Both the position numbers and the translations under genes were made by a program. A model generated the notes under the pieces. The model was not told the DNA's origin, ran no database searches, and was given only the letters and a program-made list of their open reading frames with translations. Shown in pieces: positions 23,908-31,875 of a stretch of DNA of 62,264 nt (its first letter is position 1; every line of letters begins with the position of its first letter). This stretch comes from Clostridiales bacterium (lineage in GTDB: Bacteria; Bacillota; Clostridia; Oscillospirales; Oscillospiraceae), in contig JAJBVG010000063.1 of NCBI GenBank assembly GCA_020859945.1, positions 1-62,264 of the forward strand, in the 5' to 3' direction.

Positions 23908-26019
23908 ATGGCAAAACAACCGATTTCACGCAGAGACTTCATCAAAGGCATGGCTGCTGGCGCAGCCAGCGTAGCCACGCTGGGCATCCTCAACGCCTGT
24001 GAGTACTCTACCTCCAGCAGCGCCGCCGCCGCCAGTACCGGCGACACCAGCGCCGCCGCGGCCACTGCCGCCGCCAGCTCCGGCGGGTACACCCCCGGCA
24101 CCTATTCCGCCACCGCCACCGGCATTGGCGAAGTCACCGTCACCATGACCTTCGACGAGACCAGCATCACCGATGTGCAGATCGACGTCTCCAACGAGAC
24201 CGCCGACATCGGCGGGGCCATCGGCGAGGACATGGCCGCCGCCATTCTGGAGGCCCAGTCCGCCGACATCGATGGCGTTTCCAGCGCGACCCTGACCAGC
24301 AACGCCATCCGCACCGCCGCCGCTGACTGTATCGCCCAGGCCCAGGGCACCGCCACTGCCGCCGCCGAGGAAACTTCTGCCTCCTCCAGCGACGACGACT
24401 GGCTGGGCGAAGAACCCAACATCACCGACGACGACTGCTCCGAGACCCTGGAGTGCGAGGTGTTGGTCATTGGCTGCGGCGTCGCTGGCGTGGCCGCTGT
24501 CCGCGCCGCCGCCGAGGAGGGCGCGCAGGTCATCGCCATCGAGAAGGGCGACAGCCCTCAGTGCCGCAGCGGTGAATACGCCGTCATCAACGGCAAGGTG
24601 CAGGCCAACTGGGGCCGGGATACCTGGACCAAGGAGCAAATCAACTCCATTTGCGACTTCCATGTGCAGGAATCCTGCTACAAGGTCAAGCAGGCGATTG
24701 TCAACAAGTGGGCCAACAACATCGGCGACGTGTTCGACTGGTGGGTGGAGCCTAACACCGACCTGTACATCGCGCCGGAGACCCGCTCCGCCATTCCCGA
24801 CGAGAACGCGGATAACTTCCTGATTCCCATCTTCTACCCGCTGCCCGAGGCTTACGACTGGACCCAGGAGCGGTTCCCCTGCTATCCCACCTCCGTGGAG
24901 TTCAAACCCGACCAGAGCGTCAACTTCAACGCCAACATGGACGCGGCTGTGGCCACCGGCAACGTGGACGCCCACTATGGCTGCTTCGCTGAGAAGCTCA
25001 TCATGGAGGACGGCAAGTGTGTGGGCGCGTACATCCGCGACGCCAACGAGGGGACCTATTTCCGCGTCAACGCCAGCAAGGGCGTTATCCTCGCCACCGG
25101 CGACTACTCCCAGAACGAGGCCATGGTGCAGCACTTCTGCCCCGATGTCATCGAGAACGGTATCACCCGGATGTTCACCAACGTGGACGTGGAGGGCAAC
25201 TTCACCAACATGGGCGACGGCATCAAACTGGGCATGTGGGCCGGAGCGCAGGTGCAGCAGTCCCACGCGCCGATGATCCATCACATGGGCGGCGGCGCGG
25301 ACCTGGAGGGCGTCGGCGTTATGGGCATCGCTGGATTCCTGAATCTGGACCTGAACGGCAAGCGCTTCATGAACGAGGACCTGCCCGGCCAGCAGATCGA
25401 GAACCAAATCGAGCTGCAAAAGGACCGCAAGTCCTGGCAGATCTTCGATGCCAACTGGCCGGAGCAGCTGCCCTATATGCCCGCAGAGCACGGCGGCGCC
25501 TGCTACTACGAGGACTACGCCAGCGAGGACGAGGCCCCTGCCAACAACGCCACCTACCGGAACTACAAGAGCCCCTATCAGCTGGAGGCCGCTGTGGAAG
25601 ATGGCCGCTGTGTCACCGCCAACACCCTGGAGGAGCTGGTGGCCCTGATGTATCCCGACGACGAGGACGCTCAGGAAACTGCGCTGGAGTCCATCGAGCG
25701 GTACAACGAGCTGGCGGAGGAAGGCTTCGACGAGGACTTCGGCAAGACCGCCAGCCGGATGTGGCCGCTGGAGAACCCGCCCTACTACGCCGACCAGTTT
25801 GAGACCGCCCTGCTGCTGGTCATCATCGGCGGACTGGAATCGGACGAGAACTGCCACACCTATGACGAAAACCGCAACATTATCCCCGGCCTGTATGTGG
25901 CCGGAAACATTCAGGGCAGCCGTTTTGCCGCTGAATATCCCATCACGCTGAAAGGCGTGTCCCACTCTATGGCTATGTACTATGGCTACGTAGCCGGAAA
26001 GGAAGTTGCCTCCCTGTAA
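23908..26019 (+). CDS. Tat-exported FAD/FMN flavoprotein reductase 3 (lipoprotein)
   Basis: 703 residues, a distant paralogue of reductases 1 and 2. Twin-arginine signal SRRDFIKG, lipobox LNAC with Cys31, low-complexity linker, FMN-binding domain with VSSATLTS (Thr128 as expected FMN site; Ser replaces the usual Gly) and an FAD_binding_2 domain from about residue 190 (EVLVIGCGVAGVAAVRAA; C-terminal GLYVAGNIQGSRFA). The catalytic region differs strongly from reductases 1 and 2 (for example SPQCRSGEYAVINGKVQ against SPTGPREDIGSINSKLQ), so a different substrate is likely. GAAAGGAAGG precedes the ATG; rnfC follows after 39 nt. Confidence 0.92.
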   Translation: MAKQPISRRDFIKGMAAGAASVATLGILNACEYSTSSSAAAASTGDTSAAAATAAASSGGYTPGTYSATATGIGEVTVTMTFDETSITDVQIDVSNETADIGGAIGEDMAAAILEAQSADIDGVSSATLTSNAIRTAAADCIAQAQGTATAAAEETSASSSDDDWLGEEPNITDDDCSETLECEVLVIGCGVAGVAAVRAAAEEGAQVIAIEKGDSPQCRSGEYAVINGKVQANWGRDTWTKEQINSICDFHVQESCYKVKQAIVNKWANNIGDVFDWWVEPNTDLYIAPETRSAIPDENADNFLIPIFYPLPEAYDWTQERFPCYPTSVEFKPDQSVNFNANMDAAVATGNVDAHYGCFAEKLIMEDGKCVGAYIRDANEGTYFRVNASKGVILATGDYSQNEAMVQHFCPDVIENGITRMFTNVDVEGNFTNMGDGIKLGMWAGAQVQQSHAPMIHHMGGGADLEGVGVMGIAGFLNLDLNGKRFMNEDLPGQQIENQIELQKDRKSWQIFDANWPEQLPYMPAEHGGACYYEDYASEDEAPANNATYRNYKSPYQLEAAVEDGRCVTANTLEELVALMYPDDEDAQETALESIERYNELAEEGFDEDFGKTASRMWPLENPPYYADQFETALLLVIIGGLESDENCHTYDENRNIIPGLYVAGNIQGSRFAAEYPITLKGVSHSMAMYYGYVAGKEVASL

Positions 26020-26058
26020 GCTTCCATTTATGCTTTAGGAAAGTGAGGGAAAGCATTT

Positions 26059-27393
26059 ATGCCAAAACTGACATTCCGGGGTGGCGTGCGCTTAAAGGGC
26101 TATAAAGAACTGAGCGCAAATGTGCCGATTGTGTTCCATCAGGCCAAGGGAGAACTGGTGTTCCCCCTGAACCAGCACGTTGGCAAGCCCGCCATTCCCA
26201 TTGTAAAACGAGGCGAAGCTGTCCTGGCAGGGCAGATCATCGCCAAAGCGGACGGATTTGAATCCGCCAACATTATCACCTCCGGCTCCGGCAAGGTCAA
26301 GGCCATCGAATCCCGCATGACCTCCGCCGGGGTCATGGCCCCGTGTATCGTCATCGACAACGACGGACAGTACAACCTGGCCCCCGGCGTGGGGGAGCCC
26401 TGCGACTACACCAAACTGACCAACGAGGAGATCGTGGCCAAGGTCCAGGCCGCGGGCGTGGTGGGTCTGGGCGGCGCGGCCACCCCCACCCACATCAAGC
26501 TCTGCCCGGAGCAGCCGGAGGAGATCGACCACCTCATCGCCAACGGCGCGGAGTGCGAGCCGTACATCACCTGTGACGACCGCCTCATGCAGGAGCAGCC
26601 CGGCTGGATCGTCAGCGGACTGAAGGTCCTGATGCAGATGTTCCCCGCCGCCGACGCGGTCATCGCCATTCAGGACGACAAGCCCGCCGCCATCGCCGCC
26701 ATGCAAAAGGCCATCGAGGGCGAGCGGAAGATGTCCGTCATGGTCCTCAAGACCAAGTACCCCCAGGGCAGCGAGCGCAACCTGGTCCACGCCGTCACCA
26801 GACGGAAAATGACCTCGGGCGACACCCCCGCTAACCTGGGCTGCATCGTCAACAACGTGACCACCCTGGCCGCTATCTATCACGCCGTCTGCCTGAACGA
26901 GCCGCTGATGGAGAAGGGCTTCACCGTCACCGGCGACGCGGTGGCGGAGCCTCACAACTTCCTGGTGAAAATCGGCACCTCCTGTAGCGAGATTCTGGAG
27001 GCCGCCGGCGGTCTGAAAGCCGAGCCGAAAAAGGTGCTCATCGGCGGCCCCATGACGGGCATGGCCATCACTGACCTGGACATCCCCATCGCCAAGAGCT
27101 ACAACGCCCTGGTCTGCATGACCAACGACCCGGTGGAGGACTGCGAAATCAAAGAGACTGCCTGCATCCGCTGCGGACGGTGCGTCCGGGCCTGCCCGGT
27201 GGGGCTGGTGCCCCAGATGATGGCCCAGGCCGCCACCGCCAAGGAGTACGAGCGCTATGTGAAGCTCCACGGTCTGGACTGCATTGGCTGCGGCTGCTGT
27301 GCCTACATCTGCCCGGCCAAGCGCCCGCTGACCCAGATGTTCAAACAAACCAAGCCCATTGTGCTGGACCTCCAGCGCCAGGGCAAGCTGTGA
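26059..27393 (+). CDS. rnfC: Rnf electron transport complex subunit C
   Basis: Peripheral cytoplasmic subunit that exchanges electrons with NAD(H), 444 residues. N-terminal barrel-sandwich part (TFRGGVRLKGYKELS), then a Nqo1-like flavin/NADH-binding domain (GVVGLGGAATPTHIKL, NGAECEPYITCDDRLM), and two 4Fe-4S motifs starting at Cys369 (CIRCGRCVRACP) and Cys408 (CIGCGCCAYICP). Length is normal for clostridial RnfC. First of five rnf genes; GTGAGGG ribosome binding site. Confidence 0.97.
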   Translation: MPKLTFRGGVRLKGYKELSANVPIVFHQAKGELVFPLNQHVGKPAIPIVKRGEAVLAGQIIAKADGFESANIITSGSGKVKAIESRMTSAGVMAPCIVIDNDGQYNLAPGVGEPCDYTKLTNEEIVAKVQAAGVVGLGGAATPTHIKLCPEQPEEIDHLIANGAECEPYITCDDRLMQEQPGWIVSGLKVLMQMFPAADAVIAIQDDKPAAIAAMQKAIEGERKMSVMVLKTKYPQGSERNLVHAVTRRKMTSGDTPANLGCIVNNVTTLAAIYHAVCLNEPLMEKGFTVTGDAVAEPHNFLVKIGTSCSEILEAAGGLKAEPKKVLIGGPMTGMAITDLDIPIAKSYNALVCMTNDPVEDCEIKETACIRCGRCVRACPVGLVPQMMAQAATAKEYERYVKLHGLDCIGCGCCAYICPAKRPLTQMFKQTKPIVLDLQRQGKL

Positions 27394-27406
27394 GGAGGGA
27401 TCAGGA

Positions 27407-28954
27407 ATGGAAAAACTGCTTAACGTCTCCTCCTCTCCCCACCAGAGAGAACCTTACCTGTCCACCGGTCACGCCATGTACGACGTGGTTCTGGCCCTGA
27501 TGCCTGTCACCCTCTTTGGTATCTGGCATTTCGGCTTCCACGCCTTCATGATTCTGGCGGTCAGTGTCCTGACCGCGGTGATGACGGAGTTTATCTTCGA
27601 CTACATCACCCACCGGGAGAACACCGTCAAAGACGGCTCCGCCGTAGTCACCGGCCTGATGCTGGGCCTGTGCCTGTCCCCCACGGTGCCGCTGTACATC
27701 CCCTATCTGGGCAGCCTGTTCGCCATTTTGTTCGTCAAGTGCGTGTTCGGCGGCCTGGGCCAGAACTTTATGAACCCCGCGCTGGCGGGCCGCTGCTTCC
27801 TGCTGATTTCCTTCAGCACCGTGATGTCTGACTTCGGCATCGACGGCGTCTCCAGCGCCACCCCCCTGGCGGTGCTGGCCAACGGCGGCACGGTGAACAT
27901 CACCGAGATGTTCCTGGGCTTCACTGACGGCACCATCGGCGTCAGCTGCGCGGCCATGCTGGTGGGCGCGGTCTACCTGCTCATCGTCGGCGGCATCACC
28001 TGGCACATCCCCGGCTCCTACCTGTTGAGCTTCGTGATTTTCATGGGTCTCTTCGGCGGGCAGGGCTTCGACCCCCTGTTCCTGCTGGCGGAGCTGTGCG
28101 GCGGCGGCCTGATGTTCGGCGCGCTGTTCATGGCTACCGACCCCGTCACCAGCCCCATCACCTCCCGCGGACAAATCTACTACGGCGTGGTGCTGGGCCT
28201 GCTGACCGCCATTTTCCGCACCTACGGCAGTTCCACCGAGAGCGTCAGCTACGCCATCATCCTGGGCAACCTGGTGGTCCCGCTCATCGACCGTATCTCC
28301 ATTCCCAAGCCCTTCGGCGTGGGCGACAACGCCAAGAAGCCCAAGCCCAAGATCCCCAAGGCCGCTGTTGCCCTGACGGTCATCACCCTGCTGGCTGGCC
28401 TGGCCTTGGGCGGCGTCAACGCCATGACCGCCGACACCATCGAGCAGCAGGCCATCGCCGCCAACGCCGCCGCCTATGCGGAGGTCGTGCCTCTGGCAGA
28501 GGAGTTCGGCTACGACGACGCGATTTCCGCCAACGTGGAAGAGTTCGCAGAGGATGTCTATGGCCGCGGCACCTACGGCAATGTCTATATCAATGACGTG
28601 GTGGTCGGCACCGATGCCTCCGGCAACGTGGTGGGTTACGGCATCAACGTGACCACCGCCGACGGCTTCGACGGCAACATCACCATGACGGTGGGCATCG
28701 ACACCGACGGCACCATCCTGGGCATCGCCTTTACCGAGCTGAATGAGACTGCGGGCATGGGTATGCGCGTGGATGAGGACAGCTTCAAGGAGCAGTTCGT
28801 GGGCGTCCAGGTGGAATCCTTCACCCTGAACAAGAGCGGCGGCTCCACGGCGGACGATGAGATCGACTCCGTCTCCGGCGCTTCCACCACCTCCGGCGCG
28901 GTGGTCAACGCGGTCAATGCCGCCATCGACTTCTACGCCAACTACATTCAGTGA
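27407..28954 (+). CDS. Fused Rnf subunits D and G
   Basis: One 515-residue frame contains both subunits. Residues 1-310 are RnfD: about eight membrane helices and the flavin-attachment motif SSATPLAVL with Thr152. After a Lys/Pro linker (KKPKPKIPK), residues 325-515 are RnfG: one membrane helix and an extracytoplasmic FMN_bind domain whose motif is SGASTTSG near residues 490-497, with Ser493 at the usual attachment position and Thr494 next to it. Start at the ATG 27407 behind GAGGAGGG. Normally D and G are separate adjacent genes; here there is no stop codon between them. Confidence 0.93.
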   Translation: MEKLLNVSSSPHQREPYLSTGHAMYDVVLALMPVTLFGIWHFGFHAFMILAVSVLTAVMTEFIFDYITHRENTVKDGSAVVTGLMLGLCLSPTVPLYIPYLGSLFAILFVKCVFGGLGQNFMNPALAGRCFLLISFSTVMSDFGIDGVSSATPLAVLANGGTVNITEMFLGFTDGTIGVSCAAMLVGAVYLLIVGGITWHIPGSYLLSFVIFMGLFGGQGFDPLFLLAELCGGGLMFGALFMATDPVTSPITSRGQIYYGVVLGLLTAIFRTYGSSTESVSYAIILGNLVVPLIDRISIPKPFGVGDNAKKPKPKIPKAAVALTVITLLAGLALGGVNAMTADTIEQQAIAANAAAYAEVVPLAEEFGYDDAISANVEEFAEDVYGRGTYGNVYINDVVVGTDASGNVVGYGINVTTADGFDGNITMTVGIDTDGTILGIAFTELNETAGMGMRVDEDSFKEQFVGVQVESFTLNKSGGSTADDEIDSVSGASTTSGAVVNAVNAAIDFYANYIQ

Positions 28955-28968
28955 GGAGGGGAATATTG

Positions 28969-29670
28969 ATGAACAAATATACAGAGCGTATTTATAACGG
29001 CGTCGTCAAGGAAAACCCCACCTTTATCATGATGCTGGGCATGTGCCCCACCCTGGCGGTCACCACCTCGGCCATCAACGGCTTCGGCATGGGTGTTTCC
29101 ACCATGGCCGTGCTGATCCTCTCCAACCTGATCATCTCCGCCCTGCGGAAGGTCATTCCAGACCAGGTCCGGCTGCCGGCGTACATCGTCATCGTGGCCT
29201 CGCTGGTGACGGTGATCCAGCTTCTGATCCAGGCGTACATTCCCTTCCTCTACGACGCGCTGGGCATTTACATCCCGCTGATCGTGGTGAACTGCATCAT
29301 CCTGGGCCGGGCGGAGGCTTACGCCGCCAAGAACCCGCCCCTGCTGTCCGTGATGGACGGCCTGGGCATGGGCCTCGGCTTCACTCTGGCTCTGACCCTC
29401 ATCGGCATCGTCCGCGAGCTGTTCGGCGCGGGGACCCTGTTCGGCGTGCAGGTCATGCCCGGCTTCTATGAGCCGGTGGCCATTCTGACCAAGGCGCCCG
29501 GCGCGTTCCTGGTGCTGGCCATCATCATCGCCATTATGAACGGCGCGCAAATCGACACCGCCGCCAACGACAAGGTGGAAAGCTGCGACGGCTGCTGCGC
29601 CACCTGTGGCAAGCCCTGCGCCACTCCCAAGCAGGAGACCGCTGAGACAAAGGAGGGTGAAACCGTATGA
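28969..29670 (+). CDS. rnfE: Rnf electron transport complex subunit E
   Basis: Integral membrane subunit, 233 residues with six helices and the family sequences NPTFIMMLGMCPTLAVTTSA and VNCIILGRAEAYA; homologue of RnfA and of NqrD. The ATG at 28969 follows GAGGAGGGG. Unusual: after the last helix the protein has a roughly 35-residue cytoplasmic tail with five cysteines (Cys206, 209, 210, 213, 217) in ESCDGCCATCGKPCAT, which is not part of standard RnfE. The stop overlaps the rnfA start (ATGA). Confidence 0.96.
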   Translation: MNKYTERIYNGVVKENPTFIMMLGMCPTLAVTTSAINGFGMGVSTMAVLILSNLIISALRKVIPDQVRLPAYIVIVASLVTVIQLLIQAYIPFLYDALGIYIPLIVVNCIILGRAEAYAAKNPPLLSVMDGLGMGLGFTLALTLIGIVRELFGAGTLFGVQVMPGFYEPVAILTKAPGAFLVLAIIIAIMNGAQIDTAANDKVESCDGCCATCGKPCATPKQETAETKEGETV

Positions 29671-30245
29671 CATCGCTGTTTATGATTGTGATCACTGCCG
29701 CCTTCGTTGATAACGTGGTGCTGAACCAGTTCCTGGGGCTTTGCTCCTTCCTGGGCGTTTCCAAGCAGATCGAGACGGCGGGCAGCCTGGGCGCTGCGGT
29801 CATCTTCGTCATCACCATCGCCTCTGGCGTGGCCAACCTGCTCTATGACTTCGTGCTGGACCCCCTGGGCCTGAGCTATTTGCAGACCATCGTGTTCATC
29901 CTGGTCATCGCTGCCCTGGTGCAGATGGTCGAGATGTTCCTGAAAAAGGCGGTCCCCGCCCTCCACAGCGCGCTGGGCATTTACCTGCCCCTCATCACCA
30001 CCAATTGCGCGGTGCTGGGCGTGGCGCTGAACAACGTTACCGACGGCTACAACTTCATCCAGAGCGTTCTGGCCGGTTTTGGCACTGCCGTTGGCTACAC
30101 TATCGCCATCGTCATCCTGGCCGGTATCCGGGAGCGGCTGGCGTACAACGAAAACATTCCCAAGGCGTTCCAGGGCGCACCCATCGTGCTGATCAGCGCC
30201 GCGCTGATGGCCATTGCGTTCACCGGCTTCAGCGGCTTGGCTTGA
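29667..30245 (+). CDS. rnfA: Rnf electron transport complex subunit A
   Basis: Integral membrane subunit of 192 residues, usual length. Six helices; FVDNVVLNQFLGLCSFLGVS and LPLITTNCAVLGVALNN carry the conserved Cys residues that place an Fe-S cluster inside the membrane between RnfA and RnfE in solved Rnf structures. Translationally coupled to rnfE by a 4-nt overlap, GGAGGGTGA upstream. Confidence 0.97.
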   Translation: MTSLFMIVITAAFVDNVVLNQFLGLCSFLGVSKQIETAGSLGAAVIFVITIASGVANLLYDFVLDPLGLSYLQTIVFILVIAALVQMVEMFLKKAVPALHSALGIYLPLITTNCAVLGVALNNVTDGYNFIQSVLAGFGTAVGYTIAIVILAGIRERLAYNENIPKAFQGAPIVLISAALMAIAFTGFSGLA

Positions 30246-30263
30246 GAAAGGGAGGACTGAACG

Positions 30264-31055
30264 ATGACAATGATTGTTTCCAGTATCCTGATTCTCGCAG
30301 TCATTGGCCTGCTGGTGGGCCTGATGCTGGTGTTCGTCAGCGAGACCTTCCACGTGGAGGTGGACGAGCGGGAGGCTGCTGTCCGGGAGTGTCTGCCCGG
30401 CAACAACTGCGGCGGCTGCGGCTATGCCGGCTGTGACGCGGTGGCGGCTGCCATCGTCAAGGGCGAGGCACCGGTCAACGCCTGTCCGGTGGGCGGCGCG
30501 CCTGTGGCGGATAAAATCTCCGAAATCATGGGCATCAGTGCCGACAGCACCGAGAAAATGGTCGCCTTTGTCAAGTGCGCGGGCACCTGCGACGTGATGA
30601 AGGTCAAGTGCAATTACTTCGGCATCGAGAGCTGCGAAGCGGCAGGTTCCCTGCCCGGCAAGGGCGTCCGCGCCTGTCAGCAGGGCTGTCTGGGCTATGG
30701 CAGCTGCGTGAAAGCCTGCCAGTTCGACGCCATCCATGTGGTCAACGGCGTGGCCGTGGTGGACCGCTCCAAGTGCGTGGCCTGCGGCAGCTGCGTGAAA
30801 GCCTGCCCCCAGAACCTCATCGAGCTGGTGCCGGACCGGAGCACCTACGCCGTCCGGTGCAGCAGCACCGAGAAGGGCAAGACGGTCAAGGCGCTGTGCG
30901 ACGTGGGCTGCCTGGGTTGCGGCCTGTGCGTGCGCCAGTGTGAGCAGGGCGCTATCACCCTGAAGGACAACGTCGCTCACATCGACTACAACAAGTGCAT
31001 TGGCTGCGGCAAGTGCGCGGAGAAGTGCCCGGCGAAGATCATCCGCCTGCGGTAA
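30264..31055 (+). CDS. rnfB: Rnf electron transport complex subunit B
   Basis: Ferredoxin-interacting entry subunit, 263 residues. One N-terminal membrane anchor (IVSSILILAVIGLLVGLMLVF), the Fe-S domain CLPGNNCGGCGYAGCD, then a chain of ferredoxin-like cluster motifs: CLGYGSCVKACQ, CVACGSCVKACP, CLGCGLCVRQCE and CIGCGKCAEKCP. Last gene of the cluster (order C, DG, E, A, B as in other clostridia); a terminator follows. Confidence 0.97.
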   Translation: MTMIVSSILILAVIGLLVGLMLVFVSETFHVEVDEREAAVRECLPGNNCGGCGYAGCDAVAAAIVKGEAPVNACPVGGAPVADKISEIMGISADSTEKMVAFVKCAGTCDVMKVKCNYFGIESCEAAGSLPGKGVRACQQGCLGYGSCVKACQFDAIHVVNGVAVVDRSKCVACGSCVKACPQNLIELVPDRSTYAVRCSSTEKGKTVKALCDVGCLGCGLCVRQCEQGAITLKDNVAHIDYNKCIGCGKCAEKCPAKIIRLR

Positions 31056-31081
31056 ATCGGTAGCAGTAACAAAAAACACAA

Positions 31082-31121
31082 AAAGGGCTGTATCAGGACT
31101 TCGGTTTTGATGCAGCCCTTT
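31082..31121. terminator. Hairpin after rnfB, terminator-like
   Basis: 14-nt arms AAAGGGCTGTATCA / TGATGCAGCCCTTT with one wobble pair. The T-rich side is on the minus strand, so it may mainly block minus-strand readthrough. Confidence 0.6.
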
Positions 31122-31153
31122 GCTGTGCAGCGCTGTAGCTCTGCCGGATGTGC

Positions 31154-31177
31154 CCCGCTGTCCAGCGGCGGGTTTTC
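31154..31177 (+). terminator. Second hairpin with T-run after rnfB
   Basis: CCCGC (31154-31158) / GCGGG (31168-31172) followed by TTTTCG. A short but plausible plus-strand terminator of the tat-reductase-rnf operon. Confidence 0.55.
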
Positions 31178-31199
31178 GTGAAAATATACAATACAATTT

Positions 31200-31228
31200 T
31201 TGTGAGATTTTTCGGCGGTTTCTATACA
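31200..31228 (+). promoter_or_regulatory. Putative distal promoter before the sugar ABC operon
   Basis: TTGTGA (31200-31205), 17-nt spacer, TATACA (31223-31228). It would give a leader of about 640 nt or a separate small RNA. I see no convincing gene between 31235 and 31630. Confidence 0.4.
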
Positions 31229-31634
31229 AATTGAGAGAAAATCTGTCTACGGACGGCGGCAGAGGCGTGTCCGCGCGGACAAGAGCGGTCAGGCAGCGTG
31301 GAACGGCGCGCACCTGGGAGCAACCCCCGATTTCACCTGGTCCAATGCTGCCCGGGAAGAGGTTTTGCCGCTATCAAGTGAGAAATAACGGCGTTTTTTC
31401 GCGGGAATGGCACTATTTTTCGACACAATATATGTTTCCTGCTCTATCGGGCGCGGAGCTGCCGCCGGATGCAGGTGCGGCGGTCTCTTCTTTCAGGCCG
31501 CGAAAGGGGCATTGGGAGATCCTTTCAACTGTCTCTTTATGGAAAGTGATACAAAAGTTATATGGAAAAATGTGAACAGACATTGAATTTGTTTTGTTCT
31601 ATCCGCCGAATTTTGTATTTCAAGGAAAAAAGAG

Positions 31635-31671
31635 TTGTCTTTTCGACAAAAATGTTGTACAATTTATACAA
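31635..31671 (+). promoter_or_regulatory. Promoter with overlapping dyad operator of the RbsABC-like operon
   Basis: TTGTCT (31635-31640), 17-nt spacer, TACAAT (31658-31663). Overlapping the -10 box is the dyad TTGTA...TACAA (31655-31671), spaced like a GntR- or LacI-type repressor site. Related TACAA/TTGTA words recur near 31185 and 31223. Confidence 0.6.
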
Positions 31672-31875
31672 GTGGAATAGGAAGAGACTTGTGGCTAAAT
31701 GGTTTAGCCTTTTCCGAAGAAATGCGTGTGGGGATTTGCAGGATTCCTGCCGTCTCTTTGCGTTTTCATCGGAAAGGCGGCCCGGCAGCACCAGGTCGGT
31801 TCATTTCATCGCCTGGGCCTGCCCGGTGCAGGGCAGGCAGCACGTTCTACTAACCCATTCAAGGAGGAAAAACAC

